64,000 nucleotides of DNA, taken from Lindgomyces ingoldianus (lineage: Eukaryota > Ascomycota > Dothideomycetes > Pleosporales > Lindgomycetaceae). Each line of letters begins with the position of its first letter. Within the stretch, counting starts at the first letter, position 1. Where the stretch lies: positions 1,905,642-1,969,641 of the forward strand of contig NW_022985165.1 in the NCBI RefSeq assembly GCF_010093535.1. Reading direction: 5' to 3'. Made by a program: the position numbers and the translations under genes. Of this stretch, positions 1-12,146 are shown piece by piece. The notes beneath the pieces were generated by a model. The model made no database searches, was not told the origin of the DNA, and saw only the letters and a program-made list of their open reading frames with translations.

Positions 1-552
1 AACTACTAAAAACACTACTTATTTTAGTATAAGTATATAAAGTTGTTTATCTAAAAGATTTATACACACTACTTAAAGACCTTTAAAAAGGAGAAGAAAA
101 AAAAGAAGGTAGTGTTACTAAAGATATTATAAAGAAAGCTTTTAGTAGCTTATAGTAACCTACATAATAAGCGCCTTAAAAAGGCCCTTTTAGTTAACCT
201 TAATATTCTTTATAACAACAAAAGTTATAGCTTAAAAAGAAAGTAAAAAGTTAATAAGTTAAACTTTTACTTTAATTCTTTAGTAGAAAATAAGTACACT
301 AAAAATTAGCTACTTACTTAGCTACTTAAGTAGTAGTAGTAGTAGTAAAGTTAACTTTACTACTTTATTTTTTATAAAATTACTCTTAAATTCTTATTAA
401 TTCTAGTAACTTTATGTAAGTGCAAGTAGTGCTTCTTATAGGCTAAAAAGACTATTATAATAAAAAAGAATTAACTATTAGTATTAATAATAAAGGCTTT
501 TTAACTATAAAAGAATTAGTTATGTAATAACACTATTACTAGTAAGCTAACT
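1..552. other. AT-rich RIP-mutated DNA, no gene
   Basis: Very AT-rich sequence, dominated by TA-containing words and stop codons in all frames, with short poly-TAG runs near 325-345. This is the usual look of a RIP-decayed transposon. No open frame or element end is visible. The same kind of sequence resumes at 2671 after LTR element O, so O was inserted into this older repeat. Confidence 0.6.
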
Positions 553-904
553 TGTAACGATTCTCGTTCTATCTTAGGTCGCCCGGAACCTATCCGAAGG
601 GTCCCCGTATCAGCTCTGACCCTAACTTAATTCTCATGAATCGTCAGGTCGCCCAGAACCTCCGGAAGGCCCCTGTATCAGCCCTAACCTTAACCTAGCC
701 CTGACCCCTGCTGTTACCCCTATTCCTTTATGTATTTAGTTGCACCTTGCCTCTATAGCTAGCTTAGTAGTTTTCTAATATTCTTTTATACAAGGCCTAT
801 AGGTGTTAATAGCATTCTTAGGTTTAGAGTCCCTACGCACTCTTATATGCCTCTAAGTAGATTCCTACTACATTTAGACCTATTGTCTTGCCTGTGCTAT
901 TACA
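553..904 (+). repeat. 5' LTR of element O
   Basis: 352 bp, starts TGTAACGATTC and ends GCTATTACA. The first 170 bp are GC-normal. The last 150 bp, next to the interior, carry many C-to-T changes relative to 2314-2665. Confidence 0.88.
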
Positions 905-2313
905 TTATATTAGAAAACTTACTTTTACTAGTAATAGCTTTATATAATATTACACTAATTATTTATTTAACTATATTTAAGCTCTAAAACATATTTAATT
1001 TAGTTTAAGTTATAATACTTATATACTATTATATTAAACTATTTAGTTTATAGACTAGATTTTATTAACTTTAAGTTAACTAAAGCTTTTAAGTTTAAAA
1101 CTTTTTTTCCTCTATAATTAAGATTACTTTTAGAAAAGTTATAAAAAAGTGCTAAAGTAAAACTTAAAAACTACTAATAACTTATTAAAATTAAAAGTAA
1201 CTACTAATGTCTAACTAACTACTACCCTTTAATTCTAGAATTAAAATACGCTCTAGCTAAAGTAAGCCTTTTAAAGTTAATTAATAATTTATGTTAATAG
1301 CTAAACTTACTTTTATAGCACTTAAAGCTATACTTTTACCTAATTTAGAGTTAACCTTTAGTAGTATATTTATTAATAATTAAATTACTTAATTATAAGC
1401 ATAGCTTAAGTAGCTAATTTAGCTAAAAACTACTAGTTAACTTTTACTAACTACTAAATTACTTTTAATAATGCTTTATACTACTTTTACTACTTTAAGT
1501 GTAAGAGACTTTTTAGGCACTTTTTAGATCTAGCAAATCTACTTTACTAAATGTATGCTTAAAATTAGAATTCTTATAGACAGTAAAGAACTTATATTTA
1601 AATAATAGTAAGCTTTTATTATAGATAGACTTAATATTAATTTAGATTACTATTAAAGTAAGTGTGCATATATAGCATTAATATAAGGACACATAGCTAG
1701 TATTATAAAGGATTATTTAGAGCTAGGATACCTAGCTAAATTAGACTAGTTTTAGTTTAAAAGTGTAAAGAATATAATAAAGCTTTTATAAGCTTATTTT
1801 ATTACTAGTTAAAAAAAAACTAAAGTATAGTAAGCATTCTAAACTTTTAAAATAAATAAAAAAAAAGTTTTTTTTATATTTAAAGCGCACTTTATTAGTG
1901 CAGCTATTAAAAGAAAAGTATTTTAGTTAAATTAGTTTTTTTACTTATAAAAAAAGCTTTCTAGCTTATAAATACTAAATTATAGTTTTAAACATACTAA
2001 GGTAAACTTTTTTAAAGCTATAGTAGCCTACTTTATAGTGTATAATTTAAAAAGAAGGACTTATAAGAAAAACTTTATTATCTTATTTAAATTAGCTTTA
2101 ATTAATAAACTACACTTACTACTCTAATAATTAATAACTATATGTGTAGTGTTTAAGTTTAAAGGACACTGCTAGTAGTGTAAAGAAATACTTAGTAAGA
2201 ACACGTAGCTAAATTAGACTAGTTTTGTTTTAAAAAGGTAAAGAACATAATAGCAATACTTTATACTATAATTACTACTAATAAGGACTATTAGTCTATA
2301 AAAAGGGGAGTAG

Positions 2314-2665
2314 TGTAATAATTTTTATTTTATTTTAAGTTGCCTAGAACTTATTTAAAAAGTTTTTATATTAGCTTTAACTTTAACTTAATTCTTATAA
2401 ATTATTAGGTTACTTAGAACCTCTAAAAGGCCTCTATATTAGCCCTAACCTTAACCTGGCTCTAACCTCTGCTGTTACCCCTATTCCTTTATGTATTTAG
2501 TTGCACCTTGCCCCTGTAGCTAGCTTAGTAGTTTCCTAATATCCTTTTGTACAAGGCCTATAGGTGTCAATAGCATTCCCAGGTTCAGAGTCCCCACGCA
2601 CTCCCATATGCCTCTGAGTGGATTCCCACCGCATTCGGACCCATTGTCTTGCCTGCGCCGTTACA
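2314..2665 (+). repeat. 3' LTR of element O
   Basis: 352 bp copy of 553-904. Here the pattern is reversed: the inner start is strongly AT-mutated (TGTAATAATTTTT) and the outer end is intact (GCCTGCGCCGTTACA). Confidence 0.88.
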
Positions 2666-2670
2666 TAACT

Positions 2671-3959
2671 AAGCTTATAAAGTATATTAAAATAGTAAGA
2701 TTAATAATAGTAGATCTTATAAAAGGTATTATAACTTTTTAATTAAGTATAGTCTTTAGCTTTAGCGTAATTACTTTATAATATTTTAATATACTTTAGT
2801 TACTGTATCCTAACTGTACACTGACGTCATCTCCTCCGTACAGTTAGTTAGTAACAGCCTCCTCTTCCGTAACTGTACTATACAGCCTCCAAAAGGCTCC
2901 GTAACTAACGGTTGGACACACTGTCATTTGACCGAGAGTGAATAACCGTGATAAGAATACCAGACTACGGCAAACGATAGGGAAATGTTTCTGGGGACTC
3001 CAAGGCTTGGGCACCTTCCTGCAGGACAACCTGTCGTGCACTAGACTGGCAGCACCATCGACCTGTTATTGGATGCTAGATCGCCAGCGGTTCTTCTGCC
3101 TAGTTGCCAGTGGGTGTGGAATTGAAGCTGTTGATGCCCTAAAGAATTAGGTTCGAAGGGTTTTTCGATGGTGCAGAAGACCTCTCAGAGAGGGGCTGTC
3201 TGGGGCTCCATGCAAAGAAGGTAGACACGAGGATGGGCTGGGACGCTGACGATCTGGAGATCACATCGCAGCCGAGATGCCCTCGGCAAGGGTGAGGAAT
3301 GATTGAAAACTTGGTTGCTGGAACAGACGCAGAAGACTTCCGGTGTCAGTGAACGGGGTCTCGTTGGACCACCGTGGTTTTTCCTATGCAGAGACGGGGA
3401 ATTCTGGCACGAAAAGGCTGACTCTGACCCTCGTTCGGCGTTGACGACGGTTGAGAGCCAAAATGGGTCGTGAGAGTTGCATTGCCCGCTCAGATTTCGC
3501 CGCCGGTTATCAGGCCAAGCCTCGGGCTTGGCGGGTGTCTGGCATTGTGATTGGGCGTCCGTTTGATGCACGATTGGAGGTTTTTGATAAGGGCCATGTC
3601 AGGGTTGCAGAACCACTGAGGCACAAAAACGAGTGGACGGCCTGACATGAACCGGCCGGCTTTTCACAGCAAGTATGCAGCCCAGCAAGGCTCGTGAGAG
3701 GACGAGAACTGGCGGAGATGACCGAGATCCGCCAATCAGTCGTGTTGCGGCGCGAAACTGCCAGCCCAAAAAGGCAGTTGCCAAGCGTGAAGAGTGACGC
3801 TCCTGGGCCCGCGATGGTGGCACGTCGTCCCAATTCGCCGCCGCACCCATTCACTGTTACAACGAGAATATAATCCCGTCATGTCTTCCGATTCCCTGAT
3901 CTCAATTCCTGCCCTCTTCAACCACAGCCTAGGAATTCTCCCCCTCCCAACTCTTCATC
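2671..3959. other. Repeat edge and upstream region of the nucleoside transporter
   Basis: From 2671 to about 2810 the RIP-type AT-rich repeat continues. At about 2815 the base composition switches to GC-normal. An imperfect inverted repeat (AACTGTAC with GTACAGTT, about 2809-2847) marks the switch. From 2850 to 3959 there are short frames on both strands, none with recognisable protein character. I read this as the promoter and 5' UTR region of the gene at 3960. Confidence 0.5.
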
Positions 3960-6094
3960 ATGGCCGATATCTCGCGTGGTGAGCACAAGAACTCCCCCGT
4001 GCTAGGCGTTCTTCGGAACGCAGACCCCGCCCTGGATATTTTGAAGGAGCATCCCCATGAACACCTTCATCACGATGCCCTCGCCGAGAAAGGTCACACC
4101 CACGAAATCGCCTACACCACAGGCACCACAGATGAGCCGAGTGTTATCCCGAAGGTTGATCCAAATGACGATGTCCTGCATCGATGTCGACACCCAGAGA
4201 AGAACCTCGAGCATGATGTCGAGAAAGGCGCAGGACTCGAATACGGCGAAAAGACTAGCTTGAGCGACCGTCGAGTTTCGTCTGGCCCGGAAGACGAGGC
4301 GGATCCCAAGCGTCATGTCATTTCGAACTTCTACAGAAAATACAGAATTTTTTTCCACATTTTCTTGGGCGCTCTGTTCACCGGGTATGTTGCGTTATGT
4401 GGCGCTACGTGACCAATTGGCTTCAACTTAGACTAATACTCTCGTAGGTGGTGGATTGCCAGCGTCGTCGTTCATCGCCATGATATGAACTGGGTCATTC
4501 CGTTCCTCTTCTGGTTGTGTATCATGCTCCGGTTAATCTTCTTCCATGTTCCAATTACGATTGTTACGAAGCCCATGCATTTCGTATGGAACAATACCGG
4601 AGTCCGAGCGAGTAGCTATATCCCAGAAAAATTGCGCGTTCCTGCTGGTGCGGCCTTGACTATCGCTGTCATTATTGTCGGGGCTTTCGTGAGCGAGGAA
4701 AGCCAGGACAATACGCGTGCGAATCGTGCAGTTAGCTTGTTTGGTCTGGTTGTCTTCTTCTTCACTTTTTGGGCTACTTCCCGTAACCGGAAGAAGATCG
4801 TGTGGCACACCGTCATCGTTGGGATGCTGTGCCAATTCATCATTGCCATCTTTGTCTTGAGGACGAAGGCAGGATACGACATCTTCACCTTCGTCTCGGA
4901 GCTCGCCCGTTTGCTTCTAGGTTTCGCAAACAAGGGTGTCATATTCTTGACTGATGACTCTGTCCCAAAGCTTCTCTGGTTCCTTACTGGGGTGGTTCCC
5001 CCAATTATATTCTTCGTCTCTTTCGTCCAGCTCTTGTACTACTGGGGTATACTTCAGTGGTTCATTGGCAAGTTCGCCGTCTTCTTCTTCTGGTCCATGC
5101 GGGTCTCTGGTGCTGAGGCCGTCGTCGCTTCTGCATCTCCATTCATTGGCCAGGGTGAATCTGCGATGCTGATTCGTCCGTTTGTTGCCCACCTTACTCA
5201 GGCCGAATTACACCAAGTCATGTGCTCTGGCTTCGCTACTATTGCTGGCAGCGTGTTGGTCGCATATATGTGAGTTAAGCCTGTTAAAAGATCCCAATAT
5301 ACCACGTGACTGACATGTTCAGTGGCATGGGCATCAACCCTGAGGCGTTGATTTCATCCTGTGTCATGAGTATCCCTGCATCTCTTGCAATCAGTAAGCT
5401 CCGATATCCAGAGGAAGAGGAAACCCTTACCGCTGGACGTGTCGTCATCCCTGATGATGAGGAGCACAAGGCCGCCAACGCGCTGCACGCTTTCGCCAAT
5501 GGTGCGTGGCTGGGTTTGAAGATCGCTGGTATGATTGTCGCTACACTCCTCTGCATTATCGCCCTTTTGAACCTCGTTGATGGTCTTCTGACCTGGTGGG
5601 GGCACTACATCAACCTAGAGGGCGAGTACGACCTCACGCTGGAGCTGATGCTCGGATACATCTGTTACCCGATTGCCTTCTTGCTCGGAGTATCTCGCGA
5701 AGGTCATGATCTGCTCCTTGTGGGTCGCTTGATCGGTATCAAGGTTATCGCCAATGAGTTTGTCGCTTTCTCCACTCTCCAGGCCAAGAATAATCCCACC
5801 TCGCCTTATCACAGCCTCTCTCCTCGATCACGATTGATCGCTACCTACGCTGTCTGTGGATTCGGAAATATTGGTTCTCTCGGCACACAGATTGGTGTGC
5901 TCAGTCAGATATCTCCGGGCCGAAGCGGTGATATTTCTCGTCTTGCGCTGAGCGCGTTAATCTCCGGTGTCATTTCCACATTGACTTCGGCCAGTATTGC
6001 TGGTCTGATTATCCAGGATCAGGTACGTGCTGTCCCGAATCGGTTCTTTCTGCACGAACGCGAAGCTGATGTTGTGTAGAAACAATTCTCTTAA
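3960..6094 (+). CDS. cntA: Concentrative nucleoside transporter (CNT family)
   Basis: Imports nucleosides with protons across the plasma membrane. Exons 3960-4384, 4448-5269, 5323-6022 and probably 6080-6094 give 653 residues. The introns are 63, 53 and 57 bp with GTATGT/GTGAGT/GTACGT donors. About 140 hydrophilic N-terminal residues precede many membrane segments. Family marks seen: the substrate-site loop GQGES near residues 376-380, the segment VAYIGMGINPE across the second junction, and the CNT signature GIKVIANEFVAF near residues 554-565. The frame is intact and shows no RIP damage although a repeat lies 1.2 kb upstream. The 3' end is ambiguous: reading through the last intron gives a 19-residue longer tail ending at 6079, while splicing gives a short KQFS end. 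The symbol follows the A. nidulans orthologue by resemblance only. Confidence 0.93.
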
Positions 6095-9000
6095 TTGAAT
6101 AACCATGATCCAAGAGGGAGTTTCCTATTGATCTATTTAGCGGTGTGGGAACAAAATGTACACCTAGCTAGACGACGAGCGTGCAAATATACCCAGTAAT
6201 GGATCTCAAAGGAGGATCTTTCACCTTTATCCCACCCTGTCCTAAATCAGTTCTCCCGTGATTCCCATGCCATGGTGCGAAAGGCACATGTTGTCGTGCA
6301 ACGGCCTGAGACAATGCAGGTCTGGTGGCGGGGAGAGAAGATTTCTGCTCGATGGTCCTAAATTCCTCAAAACTTAATAGAGCAAGGTTAATAACGGCAA
6401 ACAATAAAGGAAGCAGGAACGATAGAGACCCTTATTCCCTAAGATAGTTCGCCCCTTACAAACCGGATCATACCACAGACACCCAAATTTCCTTCCACAA
6501 AGCACTCGGTCAACGAACGCGATTTCATCCGCGCCATCTACCCACTTCACAGGCTGTGCGATATCCTTCGTCTAGGACATCCGAGATGGATCAGCCGATC
6601 GTCGCTTGCCTGCGAAGGTAATCCCGATTTTCGAACAAAAATTTTCAGGTCTGATATTGTCTAGAAACTCACTTGGTGAACATGGGCTCCCACTGCGGCA
6701 ATCAAATGACCAGCGACGAGCATTCAGGCTCAGTGGTTCTTTCGATTCGAAAACTCGCCTGGCCAAGCTTCCTGCTCGTTTCGTGTCTCGCGTTAGGGTA
6801 TGGCGGCGCTTCTTGTGGACATTCGTCACCAATCCGGTCCAAATCCCTCACCAATTTTTGTTCGGCCCGCTCGTTAGGGGAATACCTTGGCAGCAGTGTA
6901 TCGTGTCCTATCTACCATGGAGTTGGGCCCATTACCTGCAAAAGACCCAGGCGAAGTTCGAAGCGACACCCTCCTTCTGGACCGAATTTCCCTAGCCACG
7001 TTCGGTGGAAGCCAATATGCCGATCATTTCTGCTCATGTATAGCTTGTACAGGTAAGACATATTCTCCGAATGGTCCGCAAGCAACCTGTGTATCCTTGT
7101 TTCCTTTTGCTCAAGAAATGGACGTGACTCTGGAACCAGCATGTGACACACATTCACCTTATCCTCTGGGAATTCCTTGTTATTAGATGCACTGGGGGTT
7201 GCATCTGGGTTAGCCTGGCCTGAGATGGATTTGAGTTCGACTTGAAGTTCAATGGTGTTGGAGTTGGCATGAAGCTGGAACAGTTCGGAACACTCGAAAC
7301 GCCTAAGTGGAGAATCTCCGCGGAACCTCTTTACGCTTCACATTATCAGTGTGCCTTTGTGGGGCATGCCGACGGGCCGCTGAAGCTTAACAAACGACAG
7401 TAGCAAGGCTCTAACAAACAGTCGTACGATGGCGAGTCCACACTTGTTGACTTTCGTATGTTTATATCTCTGGACGGACTGCTCATCGCATGCAGCAATC
7501 AAGCAAGAGGCAGCACTAGCACAAAGGGCCCAACAGGCACGCCTAGCCTTGAAGAATGTGTTGCTTTCCCGCAATCGCAGAGTCGAAGCCTAAAGAGAAT
7601 GGCCAATATAGAGTAACTTCGCGATAATATTCTGCTTTCGAAGAGTTTCATAATCCTACCCCCACTCAACAACAGCCCTCTTCGGAATACTCAAGCGCTA
7701 GCACGATAAACGTACAGACCAATCTAGTACTGGATATTCTTAAAGATTTGAGGACTTAACACGTGTTCTGCCTTCAAGCTCTATCAAGCGAGAAAAGAGT
7801 GGGATTTTGGGGGTTGCGAACGATATCGGACCTTTCTGGGACAGACGCATGACCCAATCAGTTCGCGAAGTCAAAGATCTTACGGATCCATAGATCGCTT
7901 GCTTTAGCCCTTCGCGAGTTATGGGGTCGCCCCAGACCCCCACAAACTAATACAGAAGTTAAGGCTGATATGGAAGACTTTGCTTTAGCCATGAGTCTGA
8001 CGAGTGATTAGAAAGTTCTCTGCTATCGACAAGGCCTGTTCCCTTCCGATCTTGATTGATCTGCAGCCACACAGTGCAGGTATCCTTGCGATGTCGGCAG
8101 CTTGCAGGAGGATGTTATCGAACCGCACTGAGGCCTTTACCAACTCAATCGAGTACCGCGAAGTGTAAATCCCACTCTGCAAATCTGGAGTTGAGGTGTC
8201 AAGATAAGGCACATTTAACGTCCAATCAACGCCAAAGGATATCTGCGCAGTGGCCAGGCGGCGGCCCGGCAGCCACTAATCGGAGCTGGATGAGACAACA
8301 GCTTGACCAAAAACCATCAACTCCTGACGCGAATCTTTTCTTTTCTCGAACCAGAGGTTTCCCACACCCAGAGAAGCGTTTTAGTGCCCCTCGGCCACCG
8401 CTTGGTGGCTTATAATGCGTGCCATTGATGGGCTGGTACTTGGAAATGAGATACCCAGCGGTGCGGCGTTCGGAGAGCTGCGAACAGATCCCGCTCAGTG
8501 CCCATTGCTCTCTCCTTCCAGCTACCCTGAACAGCGTAATCTGTCTCGTGACTGCGGGTCGCATCAAACAGCTCCCGGTGATTGGATAGACAGAAACAGC
8601 GCGTTTCAAGGTGACTAAATTCCACCGCTCAACATTTCCCCATCTTATCGAACAACGCATTTCGGCTGCTTATCAGTTCTGCGGCCAGGGTGCTACACAT
8701 CACAAACGTCATGTCTCCATGTGGCTCTGTGAGAAACCGCCCCACGGTCGGCTCTTCGAACCCTGGTCCTCCACCGTTTTCGCCACTTACCATGGTTCAC
8801 AGCAAGGCGGGCTCACCCACTCAGTTGCCAATGTTTCCCCTCAATGGCCAGGTGAGCTCCAGGCCTCGACTTTTTTTTCCTTTGTTCATCCCCTCTAGTG
8901 TTTCGTTCGTTCTCGCGACCGCTAGCGCTTGAGGCAATCTCTTCTCTTGCACAAGAATTCTAGGCAGTGGATTTATATAGTTAGCCGTCTCCACCTGGTG

Positions 9001-9115
9001 ACAGTCAAATCCCCAATTCACAGAAGCTTCCCCTGGTGAGGTAAAGAGGAGCACGCCTTTCGACAATAGCACCGATTATCCGAACTGGGTTTTGCTTGAT
9101 TGGACACCTACAGTG
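6095..9115. other. 3 kb intergenic region, no supported gene
   Basis: GC-normal DNA between two tandem transporter genes. Several short frames (e.g. 6606-6995 plus, 8226-8660 minus) overlap one another, lack splice-consistent extensions, and have arginine/serine/proline-rich translations typical of non-coding sequence. I see no repeat ends, tRNA or recognisable protein fragment. The proximal 0.7 kb is presumably the urea transporter promoter. Confidence 0.5.
8645..8675. promoter_or_regulatory. Paired GATA sites upstream of the urea transporter
   Basis: TTATCG at 8645-8650 and TTATCA at 8670-8675 are both HGATAR on the minus strand, the core bound by AreA-type GATA factors that switch on nitrogen-source uptake genes in aspergilli. 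They lie about 440-470 bp before the start codon at 9116. That they act here is inference from the family; isolated GATA cores are common by chance. Confidence 0.35.
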
Positions 9116-11644
9116 ATGGCAAACCCACCCCTTAGTCAGGGTGTCGGCTATGGCATTGTTATTGGTCTAGGTTTCGCATTTGCGTAAGTTCTGTCTGAAT
9201 GGATAAGTGGACATGTCGTGCTGATATGATATAGCTTTGCTATGATTTTGACCACCTTTGTCTTGAAGAGGTATGTTGGCAGTATTCATCACTCTGATAT
9301 ATTGCTCTTTGTCGTCCTCGAAATACTATTCTTATACCTCTGAGCGAGGGCTACAAGCTTGGAGGCTGGGATATTTCGAGAGTTTGGTTACGCAGGCGGA
9401 CACAAACGCAGTGGAGCAACGCTCCTAGACACGTTTGCTACCTTGACTACCCATTCTGAATCCCAACATGAATGTCAAGACCCCAAGACGCGCAGAACAA
9501 GCCTTTCGAATTGGAGCCGCGAAATACTGACATGACAACAGGTACAATTATGAACTACAAACGTCTGAGATGTTCAGCACTGCCGGACGTACCGTCAAAT
9601 CTGGTCTCGTTGCCTCCGCTGTCGTGTCATCCTGGACTTGGGCCGCTACTCTCCTGCAATCATCTGGTGTTGCGTACTCGTATGGTGTCTCTGGGCCCTT
9701 CTGGTATGCTTCTGGTGCCACCGTTCAGATTATCCTCTTCGCGACGATCGCTATTGAGCTGAAGCGAAGAGCCCCAAATGCCCATACCTTCCTTGAGGTT
9801 ATCAGGGCTCGTTATGGCGCTGTCACGCATTGTGTGTTCATGGTGTTTGGCCTTTTCACCAACATTCTTGTCACATCCATGTTGTTGACTGGTGGCTCTG
9901 CTGTTGTTACATCGGTAAGATCTCAAACACCAGAAGAGTAAAACGCAATGCTAATTTGACCAGCTCACCGGCGTTCCAACTGCTGCCGCTTGTTTCCTTC
10001 TCCCCATCGGTGTCGTTCTCTACACCATGTTTGGTGGGATCAAGGCTACTTTCTTGACTGACTATGCTCATACCGTGGTCATTCTTGCCATTCTCCTCAT
10101 GTTCGCTTTCGTCACCTATGCCACCAACGAAACCCTAGGAAGCCCGTCTAAGGTCTTTGACCTCTTAGTCAAGGCTGCTAAGGCCCATCCAGTTGAGGGC
10201 AATGCTGGAGGTTCTTACCTCACCATGCGCTCCAAGGAGGGTGCCATCTTCTTCGTAATCAACATTGTTGGTAACTTCGGAACGGTCTTCTGCGACAATG
10301 GTTACTACAACAAGGCTATTGGTATGTCTTAGCGCTTTATCTGCCCTCACTCAGCTCTCCACAATGTCTGGATTAGTGTAGGATGTAGTTAATGCATTCC
10401 ATCCCCTAGCGTATGTAATTCGAGAATCTCACTGACTTTGAACAGCTGCAAGCCCTGTTGATGCTCTTCCTGGCTATATCATGGGCGGTCTCTCCTGGTT
10501 TGCGATTCCTTGGCTTGCCGCTACCACCATGGGTCTTGCGGCTCTTGCTCTTGAGGGTAACCCAGTCTTCCCTAGCTACCCCAACCGCATGGCCCCAGCT
10601 GATGTCTCTGCCGGTCTGGTTCTCCCGACCGCTGCTGTTGCTATGATGGGTAAAGGAGGTGCTGTTGCTACTCTTCTCTTGGTCTTCATGGCTGTCACCT
10701 CCGCCATGTCTGCTGAGCTGATCGCTGTGTCCTCTATCTTCACCTACGACTTCTACAAGACCTACATCAACCCCTCCGCTTCCGGAAAGCAGCTCATCAA
10801 CATGTCCCACGTCATGGTTGTGGGCTTTGCTGTTGCTATGGCAGCCTGGTCTACTGGTCTTTACTACATTGGTATCTCCATGGGCTACCTCTACCTCCTC
10901 ATGGGTGTCATCATCTCCTCTGCCGTGCTCCCAGCTACCCTCACCCTCATGTGGAGCAAGCAGAATTGGTGGGCTGCTACCCTCACCCCTCCTCTCGGCT
11001 TCGCATGCTCCCTCATTGCATGGCTCGTCACTGCCAAGAAGCAGGGTGGTGCGCTCACCGTCGCCACTACCGGTGCAAACAACCCTATGCTTGCGGGCAA
11101 CGTCGTTGCACTCCTTTCTCCTCTCATCTTCATCCCCATCCTAACCTACGCCCTAGGCCCCCAAAACTACGACTGGGTCTCCATGAAAGCCATCCGCAAG
11201 GGAGACGATCACGACCTCGTCGCCGCCGCGCATCTTGACCCGGAACAAATCCCCGGCGAACGCCGCCACAGCATCGTCGAAGAGGAAGAAGAACAAGCTA
11301 AACTCCTGAAAGCCTCCAAGATCGCGCGCTGGATGACAGTCGGCATGACACTCGCTCTTCTCGTCCTCTGGCCTATGCCAATGTACGGCTCCGGCTACGT
11401 CTTCAGCAAGAAGTTCTTCACCGGCTGGGTCGTCGTCGGCATCCTCTGGATGTTCTGCTCCGCTTTCTGCGTCGGCTTGTATCCGCTCTGGGAAGGCCGC
11501 AAGACAAGCATCCACACTCTCAAGGCTATCTTCCTTGACATTACAGGCCAGAAGAAGCCATCCAAGGGTCTGGTTACTGAGGCGACTGAGGGTACGGATA
11601 CTCCCTCTGAGAAGGTCACTGAGAAGGTTCATGTTAAAGAGTAA
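9116..11644 (+). CDS. ureA: Urea/H+ symporter (Dur3/UreA, SSS family)
   Basis: High-affinity urea uptake at the plasma membrane; feeds urea to urease as a nitrogen source. Exons 9116-9183, 9235-9270, 9542-9914, 9964-10321 and 10446-11644 encode 677 residues, near the usual size of fungal Dur3 proteins. All junctions are GT-AG and keep frame. Family segments seen: the start [30 protein letters not shown] near residue 65, [63 protein letters not shown] and [21 protein letters not shown]. The second intron is 271 bp and the fourth 124 bp, long for this genome; the spliced reading [15 protein letters not shown] supports them. The start codon is chosen because the N-terminus aligns with the family. 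No RIP-type stops. Confidence 0.96.
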
Positions 11645-12046
11645 TTCTTCTCCTCGGCTCAACAAGTCATGGACATGATAATGGGAGATGATCTTGTGAG
11701 ATCGAGTTTATGTTGGGGTTTTTTTCGGCGCGATATCCCCCTGATACGACACCACCCCTCGTTCCGAGTGCAGATCATCTTCAGATAGCGATGGAGGATA
11801 TACATTAGATCTGATTTTAATGAAGAAAGATGTTCTACTTTCGCATCTGATGAGTCATTGTGTAATCATGAAAACTTACCTTCAAACTTGACTAAGATAG
11901 ATCGTAGAACGTTCATATCATTTTGACCAGCCCCAGAGGTAGAATAGAATGGGAAGGGCGCCTCGTTGCATTGAATTGTGTTCAGTCACTGTTCAGTACT
12001 AATCCAATACACTCTAACCATCTCTCCTCGTCTATGTTATGCCGGT
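11645..12046. other. Convergent 3' region between ureA and the AtuA remnant
   Basis: About 400 bp of GC-normal sequence holding the 3' UTRs of the urea transporter (plus) and the AtuA-like gene (minus, stop at 12047-12049). No element ends seen. Confidence 0.55.
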
Positions 12047-12146
12047 CTACACCCTTAGCTCATTTGCATTCCCATTCCCATTGACCTCCAAATATCCCCT
12101 CCTATTAGCCTTCTCCCTCCCCTCAAGGAACTTCACCGGAACATTA
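12047..12146 (-). pseudogene. AtuA-like (DUF1446) gene, fragment 5: C-terminal end
   Basis: Last part of the split AtuA-family gene. On the minus strand it reads on from fragment 4 after removal of element J and one TA: the joined frame gives VVNVPVKFLEGREKA, then a low-complexity asparagine/glycine tail and a TAG stop at 12047-12049. The segment resembles the conserved C-terminus of AtuA proteins (..VPVKFLE). Base composition is normal. On its own it is too short to recognise; the identification rests on the order and frame of all five fragments. Confidence 0.8.

Larger units (their letters stand above)
553..2665 (+). mobile_element. LTR retroelement O, non-autonomous or internally deleted
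   Basis: Two 352 bp direct repeats (553-904 and 2314-2665) begin TGTAA and end TTACA. They are flanked by the 5 bp target duplication TAACT (548-552 and 2666-2670). A purine tract (AAAAAGGGGAG) lies just before the right LTR and sets the plus orientation. The interior is only about 1.4 kb and full of stops; I cannot recognise gag, RT or integrase in it, so it is either a non-autonomous element or a deletion product. The insertion structure is seen directly; the class (copia or gypsy) is not determinable. Confidence 0.88.
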